Positions 17,308-25,810 of a stretch of DNA of 64,000 nt are shown here, piece after piece. Position 1 is the first letter of the stretch. Every line of letters starts with the position of its first letter. The notes below the pieces were generated by a model, which worked only from the letters and a program-made list of their open reading frames with translations, was not told where the DNA came from and searched no databases. This DNA comes from Mariniblastus sp964414815. GTDB lineage: Bacteria > Planctomycetota > Planctomycetia > Pirellulales > Pirellulaceae. The translations under genes and the position numbers were made by a program. The stretch is from the NCBI GenBank assembly GCA_964414815.1, contig CAYPXY010000002.1:1-64000 (forward strand), in the 5' to 3' direction.

Positions 17308-17479
17308 ATGGATACAGTATACATTGAGACCTCGATTGTTAGCCATGCGACGGCTTGGCCAAGTACCGACGAATGCTCGCGAATTGCCCCGCGTCTATCG
17401 GTTGCTCGCGGAACATGGATATGGGCAATTGCTGATCTGCACGCCTTTAGAGTTCCTTGGTGGAGACAATGATCCATGA
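17308..17479 (+). pseudogene. PIN-domain (VapC-like) toxin gene with large internal deletion
   Basis: The 5' part reads MDTVYIETSIVSHATAWPST, the start of a PIN-domain RNase with its first acidic metal-binding residue. In a different frame, the 3' part reads AEHGYGQLLICTPLEFLGG, the usual C-terminus of the same family. About 100 or more codons between them, including the remaining catalytic acidic residues, are missing, and the join is out of frame. The gene therefore cannot make an active nuclease. The 3' end still overlaps the next ORF as ATGA, as in intact toxin cassettes of this type. Confidence 0.6.
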
Positions 17480-17700
17480 CAAAAAACCCGATTCTTGATG
17501 AACTGCGCAAGGTTCGTGAACAACTGCTGGCTGACGCGGGTGGCACGCTAGACGGGTTGGTCGATCGACTTCAATCCACTGAAAAGCAATCTGATCGCCC
17601 ACGCTTCCGACCACGACGAACAAACGGATGCACCGGAGCGACGAAATCAAGCGTTTTGGCAGCGGACCATCAACCGTCTCCGCCCGGCGGCGATCCTTGA
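17476..17700 (+). pseudogene. Partner gene of the broken PIN toxin, probably also decayed
   Basis: The frame starts MTKNPILDELRKVREQLLAD and continues AGGTLDGLVDRLQS, matching the short helical proteins that accompany PIN genes of this class. After about residue 40 the translation turns into Pro/Thr/Gly-rich sequence without helical pattern, while another frame remains open to about 17772 and looks more protein-like. A frameshift near 17610 is likely. With its partner inactive, loss of selection would explain the decay. Confidence 0.4.
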
Positions 17701-17797
17701 GATCTTCAATGAATCAGTGGCACTTACGGAAAACAGGAAGTATTTTATAATACAACACCCTCCCTCGCCGTAATGAACCGTTGCTCACTGAGAAGCC

Positions 17798-19858
17798 ATG
17801 TCCCGCGACTACCAACAAGAACAGTCGAATGCTCTTCGAGCGCAGCTTCGGCAGACAGTTCAGATTCTGAATCAGTTGGCGCAGTCGGAACGCGATTTCG
17901 ACCGGTTTTGTGGCGAAGCGCTGACGCGGTTGACGAAGTTGACAGGGGCCTATGGTGCATTGTTATGGCAGATCAATGGTGGTTCGCAATTGATGCTGAC
18001 GCATCAAGCGGGCGATCATCCCAACGAAACGGCCCGCGCCATCACCTCAGCCGAGAACCAACAGCACGCCCGCGTCCTGATCGACGTGCTGACCGAGCAA
18101 AAACCGGTTGGCATTTCAAGCGAAGCGTTTCAAAAAGCAGAAACACTTGACGGTGCAGAATCCGATCCTCCGGTCACGCTTTTGCTATCTCCCCTCATGG
18201 ATCGGTCCGGCCAATCCTGGGGAGCCATCGAGCTCCTACAACGTGGCGGTATCACTCCGCAAGCCCAGGAAGGCTACATCCTGTTCCTGACGTCGGTCGC
18301 GCAGGCGTTTGAGCGCTGGCACGAGCAATCCGACTTTGCCCGACTGACCGAGAACGCGGATCAGTGGCACGGAAAGCTTGAATACGTAACCGAAGTTCAT
18401 CGCCATCTTAACGTCACGGAAACCTGTTTCGCCATCGCCAACGAGGCTCGGCGTCTGCTCGGATGCGATCGCGTCAGCGTCGCGCGATGGAACGGTAGCC
18501 GCTGCAAGGTCGTCGCGATCAGCGGACAGGATCGTTTTGACAATCGCGCCAACGTCGTCAAAAAGCTTCAGAACATTTGCACCTCCAGCGTCAGTGCGGA
18601 TTCACCGTTTTGGGTGATCGGCGATACGGAAGGTTTGGCGCCCGATGTTGCCAGGCAGATCAACGAGTATCTCGACGAAGCTCACAGCCGAACCTTGATC
18701 GTGCTGCCTCTGGCGATTCGCCCGTCGAGCCAGCCCGATCTGGAGATGAACAAACGGGCCAAGGAAGCTCGAAAGCTCGGTGCACTCGTGGTCGAGTACT
18801 TTGATGCTGACATCAAAGAAGATCAAATTGCCGAAAAAAGAGAATTGATCGTTTCGCAAGCCGAGTTGGCACTTGAAAACTCGCGAAAGCACAGCGAGGT
18901 TTTTCTATTGCCGATTTTTGAGCGGTTGGGAGTACTTCAGCAAACTTTATTCCGCGATCATTTTGCAAAATCAATGACGGGCCTAGCCGCATTGGGATTG
19001 TTGACGCTGTTGATGATCTTTTTCCCCAAAGAACTGAAGATGAAGGCCGAAGGCGTGATGCGCCCCTCGGTTCGCCAGACCGTGTTCGCTCAGGTCGATG
19101 GCAGCATCATCAACGAAGTGCTGGTCGATGAACAGACGGAAGTACAAAAGGATGATGTACTGATCCGCATGGCCAACCCCGACCTAAGTTATCAGATCGC
19201 CGAGATTGCCGGTCGTATTCAAACGACGCAGCGTCAACGCGAAATCGTGTGGGCTCAGGGCACTCGCACGGAACCGACCAACGATCCGACGTATCAACGA
19301 TCCAACACCGATCTCAATGACGTCGAGTTGCTGGATTCGCAGTTGGAAATTTTGAAGCTGCAGCTTTCGTTGCTCAAGGAAAAGGAACAGCGGCTGGAAA
19401 TCAAAAGTCCTGTTTCAGGCGTGGTCATCACCCCCCAACCGAAACGGCGGCTGACGAATTTGCCCACCAACTCGAACATGGCCGTACTGGAGATTGTCGA
19501 CAACAAAGGTCGCTGGGAACTTGATTTGAAAATACCGCAAAACCGCATCGGCTACGTCACGAAAGCAATGGAAGGGCGATCCGAACCCCTCGATGTCGAG
19601 TTCCGGCTGGGGACCAATCCGAACATTGTGTTGACGGGTAAGCTGGTGTCGGTTTCCAATCGGGCCGTGCCCACGCAGGCCGGAAGCACCGAATACAAAG
19701 CGCTCGTCGATGCCGATGGCGAACAGTTCCGCAAGCTGACCGACGAACTGCGAACAGGTGCCGGTGTGACCGCAAAAATACATTGCGGGACGCGATCGCT
19801 GGGGTTTGTTTGTTTTTACCAGATCATCGATTGGCTACGGACACATGTGTTTTTCTAA
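17798..19858 (+). CDS. GAF-domain HlyD-type membrane fusion protein
   Basis: The product is 686 residues. Two GAF-like domains fill the cytoplasmic half (about 25-170 and 200-355). One membrane helix (about 388-408, AKSMTGLAALGLLTLLMIFF) is followed by a periplasmic HlyD/biotinyl-lipoyl adaptor: VFAQVDGSIINEVLVDEQTE, a helical hairpin (about 455-540), then KSPVSGVVITPQP. HlyD adaptors join an inner-membrane transporter to an outer-membrane channel; a cytoplasmic GAF sensor on one is unusual. In other planctomycetes comparable proteins stand next to an M50-like peptidase partner; none is here. It converges on phoB with only 13 bases between stops. Confidence 0.8.
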   Translation: MSRDYQQEQSNALRAQLRQTVQILNQLAQSERDFDRFCGEALTRLTKLTGAYGALLWQINGGSQLMLTHQAGDHPNETARAITSAENQQHARVLIDVLTEQKPVGISSEAFQKAETLDGAESDPPVTLLLSPLMDRSGQSWGAIELLQRGGITPQAQEGYILFLTSVAQAFERWHEQSDFARLTENADQWHGKLEYVTEVHRHLNVTETCFAIANEARRLLGCDRVSVARWNGSRCKVVAISGQDRFDNRANVVKKLQNICTSSVSADSPFWVIGDTEGLAPDVARQINEYLDEAHSRTLIVLPLAIRPSSQPDLEMNKRAKEARKLGALVVEYFDADIKEDQIAEKRELIVSQAELALENSRKHSEVFLLPIFERLGVLQQTLFRDHFAKSMTGLAALGLLTLLMIFFPKELKMKAEGVMRPSVRQTVFAQVDGSIINEVLVDEQTEVQKDDVLIRMANPDLSYQIAEIAGRIQTTQRQREIVWAQGTRTEPTNDPTYQRSNTDLNDVELLDSQLEILKLQLSLLKEKEQRLEIKSPVSGVVITPQPKRRLTNLPTNSNMAVLEIVDNKGRWELDLKIPQNRIGYVTKAMEGRSEPLDVEFRLGTNPNIVLTGKLVSVSNRAVPTQAGSTEYKALVDADGEQFRKLTDELRTGAGVTAKIHCGTRSLGFVCFYQIIDWLRTHVFF

Positions 19859-19871
19859 CCGTCGGTTACCT

Positions 19872-20582
19872 TCAGGCCTCTGTGGACTCGAAATCCGCTT
19901 CCGCCGATTCGGAAAACCGATATCCGATTCCACGAACCGTTTCGATTCGGTCGGCGAACCGGCCCAACTTCTTTCGAACCGCCCGGATATGAACATCAAT
20001 CGTTCGCTCCAGCACCAGCGTGTCGGCCCCTAATGCGGAATCGATCAACTCGGAGCGATCAAATACTCGGCCGGGTTGGCGTATCAGGGTTTCGAGTAAC
20101 CGAAACTCGCTGGGCGTCAAGTCAATCAATTGGTCGTCCACATAGGCGCGATGCTTCACGCGATCGATCTTGATGCCCTTGTCGACCACCACGTCGGCAC
20201 CTGTTTTACTGCGCCGGCGCTGAAGCGCCTTGATGCGTTCGAGTAGAACTTTAACGCTGAACGGCTTGACTACATAGTCGTCGGCTCCAATGTTGAAGCC
20301 AATCAACTGATCGACCTCTTCAGATTTTGCCGACAGCATGATGATCAGACAGTGCTCCAGATCCGAAGTCGCCCTCAACCGGCGGCACACTTCTGTACCA
20401 TCGATCAGTGGCAACATCAGATCGAGCAGGACGATGTCGGGCAATTTGAGCTGGGCGGTCTGAATTCCCTCTCGGCCGTCGTAAGCCGTGAACACTTCGT
20501 AGCCCGCGGTTTCCAGATTATATTTGAGCAGCTCCGCAATCGAACGGTCGTCCTCGACCACCAAAATTTTTGTCTTAGCCAT
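19872..20582 (-). CDS. phoB: Phosphate regulon response regulator PhoB
   Basis: The 236-residue OmpR-class regulator has a receiver domain (KILVVEDDRSIAELLKYNLE, phospho-acceptor Asp54 in VLLDLMLP, KPFSVKVL switch Lys) and a winged-helix DNA-binding domain (LTPSEFRLLETLIRQPGRVFDRSEL, TIDVHIRAVRKKLG). It is the last gene of the pst operon, overlapping phoU by eight bases. That context identifies it as PhoB/PhoP, which binds 11-bp-spaced direct repeats upstream of phosphate-starvation genes. Four such repeat arrays are visible in this window. Its kinase is probably the PhoR-like protein at 32.3-33.6 kb. Confidence 0.93.
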   Translation of the reverse strand: MAKTKILVVEDDRSIAELLKYNLETAGYEVFTAYDGREGIQTAQLKLPDIVLLDLMLPLIDGTEVCRRLRATSDLEHCLIIMLSAKSEEVDQLIGFNIGADDYVVKPFSVKVLLERIKALQRRRSKTGADVVVDKGIKIDRVKHRAYVDDQLIDLTPSEFRLLETLIRQPGRVFDRSELIDSALGADTLVLERTIDVHIRAVRKKLGRFADRIETVRGIGYRFSESAEADFESTEA

Positions 20583-21264
20583 TTCGATTCACCTTGATCA
20601 TGAAGTCACCGTGCCGATGTCGAATGATGTCGCCCGAGATCAGATAGATGACTTCCTCTGCGATATTCTCTGCGTGGTCCGCGATCCGTTCGAGATGCCG
20701 CGTCAGCGAAAAACAATGCAATGCCGGATGAATCAATTCGGGCTGACTGGCCATCAGTGCCTTGATGTCGTCAATCACGTCGCGATTCATCTGATCCACC
20801 TTCTGGTCGTCCAGAATGACTTGCTTGGCCAGCATGAGATCGAGATCCACGAATGAATTCAACGCCTTGCGGACCATTTCGGTGGACTCGCGGGCCATCT
20901 CGGGAATCTGATCGGGGATCGGAAAATAAGGATATTGGTGGACGCCTTCGACACGCTCGGCAATGTTGCAGGCCAGGTCGGCGATTCGCTCCAGATCGAT
21001 GTTGATCTTCATCACGGTGGTAATCAAGCGAAGGTCGCCCGCAACCGGCTGATAGAGGGCCAGAATTTTCAAACACTCCTCCTCGATCAAGACCTCCTGT
21101 CCGTTGACGAATTCGTCGTCCTGTTCCAGTTCCGCAACGACGGAATCGCGAACCGTCGAGCCGAGTGCTCGGGTGGCCTGATGGATCATTCGCTCCACGA
21201 CACTGAACAGCCGCAGCAGCCGCTCCTGCAGACTATTGACTTCGCGCTCAAAATGTTTTGACAT
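20575..21264 (-). CDS. phoU: Phosphate signalling protein PhoU
   Basis: The 229-residue all-helical protein has two PhoU repeats. The metal-binding signatures are DLERIADLACNIAERV in the first and LERIADHAENIAEEVIYL in the second. PhoU senses flux through the Pst transporter and keeps PhoR in its phosphatase state when phosphate is plentiful. It lies 16 bases after pstB and overlaps the start of phoB, so its place in the operon is standard. Confidence 0.95.
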   Translation of the reverse strand: MSKHFEREVNSLQERLLRLFSVVERMIHQATRALGSTVRDSVVAELEQDDEFVNGQEVLIEEECLKILALYQPVAGDLRLITTVMKINIDLERIADLACNIAERVEGVHQYPYFPIPDQIPEMARESTEMVRKALNSFVDLDLMLAKQVILDDQKVDQMNRDVIDDIKALMASQPELIHPALHCFSLTRHLERIADHAENIAEEVIYLISGDIIRHRHGDFMIKVNRNG

Positions 21265-21280
21265 GGTTTCTTACCTTGGT

Positions 21281-22144
21281 CTATCCGAACTTTCCGGAAA
21301 CGTAATCTTCCGTTCGCTTGTGGGTGGGATTGGTAAACAGTTGCTCGGTTTCACCTTCTTCGATGATCTGTCCTTCAAAGAAAAAAGCCGTTCGATCGCT
21401 GCATCGAGACGCTTGTTGCATGTTGTGTGTGACCATCACCACGGTCAGTTGCTTTGCCAACTCAAAAATCAGATCTTCGATGCGGGCCGTCGACGCAGGG
21501 TCGAGTGCGGAACAAGGCTCATCCATCAACAGGATCTCGGGGCCGACTGCAATCGCCCTCGCGATGCAGAGCCGCTGTTGCTGCCCTCCGCTCAGTCCCA
21601 GTGCCGACTGATCGAGCCGATGCTTCACTTCGTCCCACAAGGCCGCTTTTCGCAGCGACCACTCCACGACCTGATCCAGTTCTTGCCGGGTCACCTTGTA
21701 ATGCAATCGTACTCCGAAGGCCACGTTTTCAAAAATGGATTTTGGAAACGGATTCGGCTTCTGAAAAACCATGCCCACCCGTCTCCGCAAGTCGACGACA
21801 TCGGTTTGAGGAGCCAGCAAATCCTGCTCACCCAGCATCAATGTTCCGTCGGCCCGCGCCGAGGCAACCATGTCGTTCATTCGGTTGAGCCACCGCAGCA
21901 AGGTGCTTTTGCCGCAACCGCTCGGACCGATGAAGGCGGTCACTTGCTTCTGGGGAATGGTCAGATCGAGATTGCGAAGCGCGTGAACGTCGCCGTACCA
22001 GGCATTGAACGAGCGAATCGAAACCGCCGGCTTTGCGTCTGGTTCCAGAGAAGTTGATTTGGCAGTAGGCATGGATCGATGGGGGGCCGTCGTTGAATGC
22101 AAAGATTGCACGGTGGTTTTCGGAGATGGGGGGGATGGAATCAT
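21281..22144 (-). CDS. pstB: Phosphate ABC transporter ATP-binding protein PstB
   Basis: The 287-residue ATPase shows Walker A GPSGCGKSTLLRWLNRMND, signature LSGGQQQRLCIARAIA and Walker B ILLMDEPCSALDP, with the RRRVGMVFQKPNPFPKSIFENVAFG Q-loop region broken here only by usual variants. It powers phosphate import at the inner membrane with PstA and PstC. An N-terminal extension of about 40 residues (Ser/Pro/Thr-rich) precedes the ABC domain. The ATG overlaps the pstA TGA (ATGA). Confidence 0.95.
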   Translation of the reverse strand: MIPSPPSPKTTVQSLHSTTAPHRSMPTAKSTSLEPDAKPAVSIRSFNAWYGDVHALRNLDLTIPQKQVTAFIGPSGCGKSTLLRWLNRMNDMVASARADGTLMLGEQDLLAPQTDVVDLRRRVGMVFQKPNPFPKSIFENVAFGVRLHYKVTRQELDQVVEWSLRKAALWDEVKHRLDQSALGLSGGQQQRLCIARAIAVGPEILLMDEPCSALDPASTARIEDLIFELAKQLTVVMVTHNMQQASRCSDRTAFFFEGQIIEEGETEQLFTNPTHKRTEDYVSGKFG

Positions 22145-23394
22145 AAGGTTGACTTTCTTTCGAACCAGTACCGGATCGCAATCGAGGCCGAGTTGATCAA
22201 CAACAAGATCAACAACAACACAATGATCGCGGCCGCTGCTAGACTTTCATATTGTACGTTCTGATGCCCCGACCATTTGTAAATGGTCACTGGCAAAATA
22301 GGAGTCGGATCCATCAAGTTCGTCAAACCACGAGTGGTTCCCAGAATCCCTCCCATGACGGCGATGATGGGAGCCGCTTCACCGATCGCGCGACTCATCG
22401 CCAGGATGGTTCCCGTCATGATGCCCGGCAGCGCCGACGGGACCACAACTCCTGCCACGGTCTGCCAACGAGTTGCCCCCAGTCCCATGGACGCCTCGCG
22501 CAGCGAATCGGGCACACCGCGAATGGCTTCTTGCGAGGCAATAATGACGATCGGCAACACGATCAGCGCCAACGTCAATCCCGCCGAGAGCACGCTTTTA
22601 CCCAGCGGCAAATGGAATCGGGTTGGTGAATATTCGGCAAAACGGGAGGCGATGGCTCCGCGGCGGATCGTTCGCTTCAGCAGTGCCTCATCGGTCGGCA
22701 GCGGATCGTCGTTCTCGATCACGTTGAGTGTAAATGTCTGGCCATCACCGGACTGAACTTCAATCGGTTCAGTAATCTCGAACATCGCCTGTTGGGGATC
22801 TGCCGAAGGAAACGAAAACAGGATCCCTTCGATTCCCTGGCGTCGGTTGCTGACGGTCCTGGCTTGGTAAAAGTAATCCGCGCCCAGTTCCCAGGCCGGC
22901 ACCTGATTGACCTGAATCGGCTGGAAGATTCCGAACATGTAGACAAATGCCGTCACGCCCAGAATGCCGTAAACAATGGACGGGATCCCAGCAAGGTTGT
23001 TGATGTTGAGTTGCACGAGGTTTTGAAACTGCCGCATCCACTGATTGCGAGGCTTGAATTCTTCCAGGTAGATTGCTGTCCCGATTCCGATCGGAATGGC
23101 AAGCAAGCCAGCAATCAGGCTTAGCACCATGGAGCCGACAATCGCTTGCGAAATACCGCTGATTTCAGGCCGATTCTCGATGTGAACGCCGCGCAGAAAA
23201 TCGAAGCTGAGCGATGAAGCTCCTTTGAGCAAAATCGTTGTGAGCAAAATCACCAGGATCACTAAAGCAAATCCCGATGACAGGGAGCAAATTTTTGCGA
23301 ACAACCGATTCCGGATCTCACGTTTTGTATTGCTGACTTTGGATGCTGGGGTTGACGAAGATTCCAGCAAACCCGGGGTCGCCTGATCGATCAT
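22141..23394 (-). CDS. pstA: Phosphate ABC transporter permease PstA
   Basis: The 417-residue inner-membrane permease has an N-terminal helix (about 42-65), the NLAGIPSIVYGILG motif, and a C-terminal BPD-type transport block with the EAA-like loop (IRGVPDSLREASMGLGATRW). An insertion of about 110 residues (about 170-280, mostly soluble, with repeated FEITEPIEVQSGDG-type strands) lies between transmembrane segments; most PstA proteins are near 300 residues, so this one is long. ATG overlaps the pstC stop (ATGA), and its stop overlaps pstB. Confidence 0.92.
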   Translation of the reverse strand: MIDQATPGLLESSSTPASKVSNTKREIRNRLFAKICSLSSGFALVILVILLTTILLKGASSLSFDFLRGVHIENRPEISGISQAIVGSMVLSLIAGLLAIPIGIGTAIYLEEFKPRNQWMRQFQNLVQLNINNLAGIPSIVYGILGVTAFVYMFGIFQPIQVNQVPAWELGADYFYQARTVSNRRQGIEGILFSFPSADPQQAMFEITEPIEVQSGDGQTFTLNVIENDDPLPTDEALLKRTIRRGAIASRFAEYSPTRFHLPLGKSVLSAGLTLALIVLPIVIIASQEAIRGVPDSLREASMGLGATRWQTVAGVVVPSALPGIMTGTILAMSRAIGEAAPIIAVMGGILGTTRGLTNLMDPTPILPVTIYKWSGHQNVQYESLAAAAIIVLLLILLLINSASIAIRYWFERKSTL

Positions 23395-24425
23395 GTATAG
23401 ACCTCCCGATAACGTGTCCGCACGTACTGCCCCAGCAAGGTGCAGCTCAGTGTAATCACAAACAGCACCAGCGCGACCGCGTAGATGGAATAGTAGCTCA
23501 ATGTCCCCGGTACCACCGATTCACTGTTAAGCGTCTCCACGATAAAGCCAGTCATGGTTTGCGATGGCTGTCGCGGGTCGGCGGTAAAGGTCGCCGTGCT
23601 GCCCGCCGCCAGCGCGACCACCATCGTTTCACCAACCGCCCGTGCCAGTGCGAGAAGGGTGGCGGAAACGATCCCCGAAATGGCTGCGGGAATGACAACC
23701 TTGACCGTCGTTTCGAATCGTGTGGCCCCCAGCCCGTAGGCTCCCTCGCGAAGACTTTTGGGAACACTTTGCAATGCGTCTTCAACCATGGATGTGATCA
23801 GCGGCAGGCAAAGGATTCCAACCGCCAGTCCTGCGGATGCCGCGTTAAACGGGCGAAAGTCTCCCAGGTAAACCAGCAAGTAAGGAGTAATCACCGTCAC
23901 AGCAAAAAATCCCAATACAACAGTCGGAATCCCAGCAAGTATTTCGAGCGTGGGCTTGAGGATCGCACGGACTTTGCGCGGTGCGTATTCGCTGAGATAA
24001 ACGGCCGCCATCAAACCGGTGGGCAATGCAAATAACAATGCGATTCCGGCGATGCGGAACGTTCCCGACACCAGCGGCCAGATGCCGTAATGGATCGTGC
24101 CCTGAGTTTGACCGACGGTCCATCGGGTGCCTGTCAGGAATTCGCTGATTTGAATCTGCTCATTCGAGAAAAAGCCCCACGATTCACAGGCCAACATCAC
24201 CATCGTGCCGATGGTCGTCAGGATCGAAATCAATGCACAGGCCACCAGTCCTCCGACGACCAGATTCTGCTTGAAGAAGGCACTCGCCGAGGAGCGCTGC
24301 TGTAGATTCTCAAGATCGAAATCCATGACTTCAACGTTTCCGGGTTCTGGCGGATCGGTGGTTGTTTCAGTGGCGGGCTGGGGATCGTTTGACATGCGGC
24401 TACGGTTGGAGTACTGCTTTCTCAC
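23391..24425 (-). CDS. pstC: Phosphate ABC transporter permease PstC
   Basis: This is a 344-residue inner-membrane permease with six predicted membrane segments, the LEILAGIPTVVLGFFAVTVI motif and the EAA loop (SVPKSLREGAYGLGATRFE). It pairs with PstA. The frame begins with a GTG at 24425 that overlaps the pstS TGA (GTGA); an ATG ten codons later (24395) is the alternative, without a better ribosome site. The first 40 residues are hydrophilic (Pro/Thr-rich). Confidence 0.92.
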   Translation of the reverse strand: MRKQYSNRSRMSNDPQPATETTTDPPEPGNVEVMDFDLENLQQRSSASAFFKQNLVVGGLVACALISILTTIGTMVMLACESWGFFSNEQIQISEFLTGTRWTVGQTQGTIHYGIWPLVSGTFRIAGIALLFALPTGLMAAVYLSEYAPRKVRAILKPTLEILAGIPTVVLGFFAVTVITPYLLVYLGDFRPFNAASAGLAVGILCLPLITSMVEDALQSVPKSLREGAYGLGATRFETTVKVVIPAAISGIVSATLLALARAVGETMVVALAAGSTATFTADPRQPSQTMTGFIVETLNSESVVPGTLSYYSIYAVALVLFVITLSCTLLGQYVRTRYREVYT

Positions 24426-25513
24426 TGCTTTCTCAAATTCTCAAGTACGTAGCGGTCGGCCAGGTTGCGAGTTCGGCTTTGGGAATGTTCCTTGAGAAAA
24501 TGCGTTCCCGTTCCATCGCCATCGACACCATCGAGCCGGTCAAATGCTCGCAGATACAGTTCTTCAGGAAGCGGGACATACCCTGCCTGTTCGGCGATCT
24601 TCACCGCGTGCGTCAAATAGAAACTGACAAACTCATTCACTTCCGTTCGCCGATACGATTGAGCATTGACATAGATGAACAGCGGTCGACTGAAGGGGCT
24701 GTAGGCTCCCGATGAAATCGTCTCGATGGACGGCTCGATGGCCAGACCTTGATCGTTCACGATTTTTACCGCTCGCAGTGAATTTTTCTCCGGCAAAAAG
24801 TACCCATAGCCGAAAAAGCCGATCGAGTGTTTGTCTTCCTTGATTCCACGAACCAGCAGTTTGTCATCTTCGCTAAGCGTGATTTGCTCGTCGGAACGCA
24901 TACCTTGATTGTCGGACTTGCCAATGATCTCGACCAGATAGTCATGGGTGCCCGAGGCGATTCCCGCTGCATAAGCCGAGATTCGCTCCTTGGGCCAGGC
25001 GGGATTGATTTCATTCCAGGTTTTGGCGGCCAGATCTTCGCGAAAGATTTTCGTCAGTTGCTCAACCGTCAGTTGATCGACGAAGGAGTTGTTCTTGTTG
25101 ACCGCGATCGTCAACCCATCATAGGCCACCGGCAACTCATAGAACGCAACACCGGCCTCAACCAGCCGCGTAAGCTCTTCTTCCTTGATCGGCCGAGAGC
25201 AGCACGCAATATCGGCTTCGCCCTTGGTCAGTGCCGCGATGCCGTTGCCGGTCCCTTTGCCACTGACCGAGACATTGACTCGAGGATGAAGGGCATTGAA
25301 CTGCTCGGTCGCCTTGATCGAAATCGGCTCAACCGTGCTTGAGCCTTCGATCACGATGTTGCCTGCCAGCGATGAAGTGTTCGAGTTTCTTCTGTCTGAG
25401 TGATCGCAACCTGCGACCATCATTAACAAACCGGCGACCGACAGCCCCATTTGCAGTCGAGCCGAGCGGTTTAACTTGGGACCAGTCGCATACATTTTCA
25501 GCCACATTTTCAT
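24422..25513 (-). CDS. pstS: Phosphate-binding lipoprotein PstS
   Basis: The protein has about 363 residues and carries a lipobox (LLMMVAGC, Cys about residue 36 from the first ATG), so it is probably anchored to a membrane. It has the PBP-like PstS signatures IVIEGSSTVEPI, GKGTGNGIAALTKGEADIACCSR and ASGTHDYLVEIIG. It captures phosphate for PstCA. The ATG at 25513 is annotated, but the putative PhoB box ends only 22 bases upstream; ATGs at 25507 or 25495 would give a more usual leader length and signal peptide. First gene of the pst-pho operon. Confidence 0.92.
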   Translation of the reverse strand: MKMWLKMYATGPKLNRSARLQMGLSVAGLLMMVAGCDHSDRRNSNTSSLAGNIVIEGSSTVEPISIKATEQFNALHPRVNVSVSGKGTGNGIAALTKGEADIACCSRPIKEEELTRLVEAGVAFYELPVAYDGLTIAVNKNNSFVDQLTVEQLTKIFREDLAAKTWNEINPAWPKERISAYAAGIASGTHDYLVEIIGKSDNQGMRSDEQITLSEDDKLLVRGIKEDKHSIGFFGYGYFLPEKNSLRAVKIVNDQGLAIEPSIETISSGAYSPFSRPLFIYVNAQSYRRTEVNEFVSFYLTHAVKIAEQAGYVPLPEELYLRAFDRLDGVDGDGTGTHFLKEHSQSRTRNLADRYVLENLRKQ

Positions 25514-25534
25514 GGCCAAACAATAGCAGGAGAT

Positions 25535-25562
25535 TGTTAAGGTTTTGTGAAGATAGTGTGAA
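25535..25562 (-). promoter_or_regulatory. Putative PhoB box upstream of pstS
   Basis: Read on the minus strand, TTCACA, TTCACA and TTAACA follow each other at exactly 11-bp steps (start bases 25562, 25551, 25540). PhoB/PhoP proteins bind direct repeats of this spacing. The position just before the operon encoding the regulator supports the call. Confidence 0.7.
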
Positions 25563-25569
25563 TATTAAT

Positions 25570-25810
25570 TTTTGGAGTGCGGGGGATGTAATCACCGCTA
25601 TGGATCTTTGGTTTACGGTGACTTACTCAATTGGACAGAGATGTTTTCCCTGAATACGGGTGAGCTGATCAACCAATATCGGGCTGGCGTGTAATGCTGA
25701 ACCATAGCGGTGAACCTTCACCGCACTCCATGAAACCATAGAATCATAGCGGTGAAAAGGGAACAAAGGACAGGCACTAGCTGGCTGGTCAGGTGCCTGT
25801 CCCTTGTTGG
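25570..25810. repeat. Hairpin and GGACAGGCAC repeats between pstS and the RHS remnant
   Basis: GGAGTGCGGGGGATG...CACCGCTATGG (about 25574-25603) and its inverted relative CCATAGCGGTGAA...CCGCACTCC (about 25705-25733) bound a 160-base element. A palindromic GGACAGGCACTAGCTGG / CAGGTGCCTGTCC unit (about 25769-25803) follows and abuts the 5' end of the RHS sequence. Confidence 0.7.

Noticed and set aside
17540..17775. Open frame in the third reading frame ending IIQHPPSP
   Set aside because: It looks protein-like and may be the frameshifted end of the PIN partner, but has no start codon and no recognised family.
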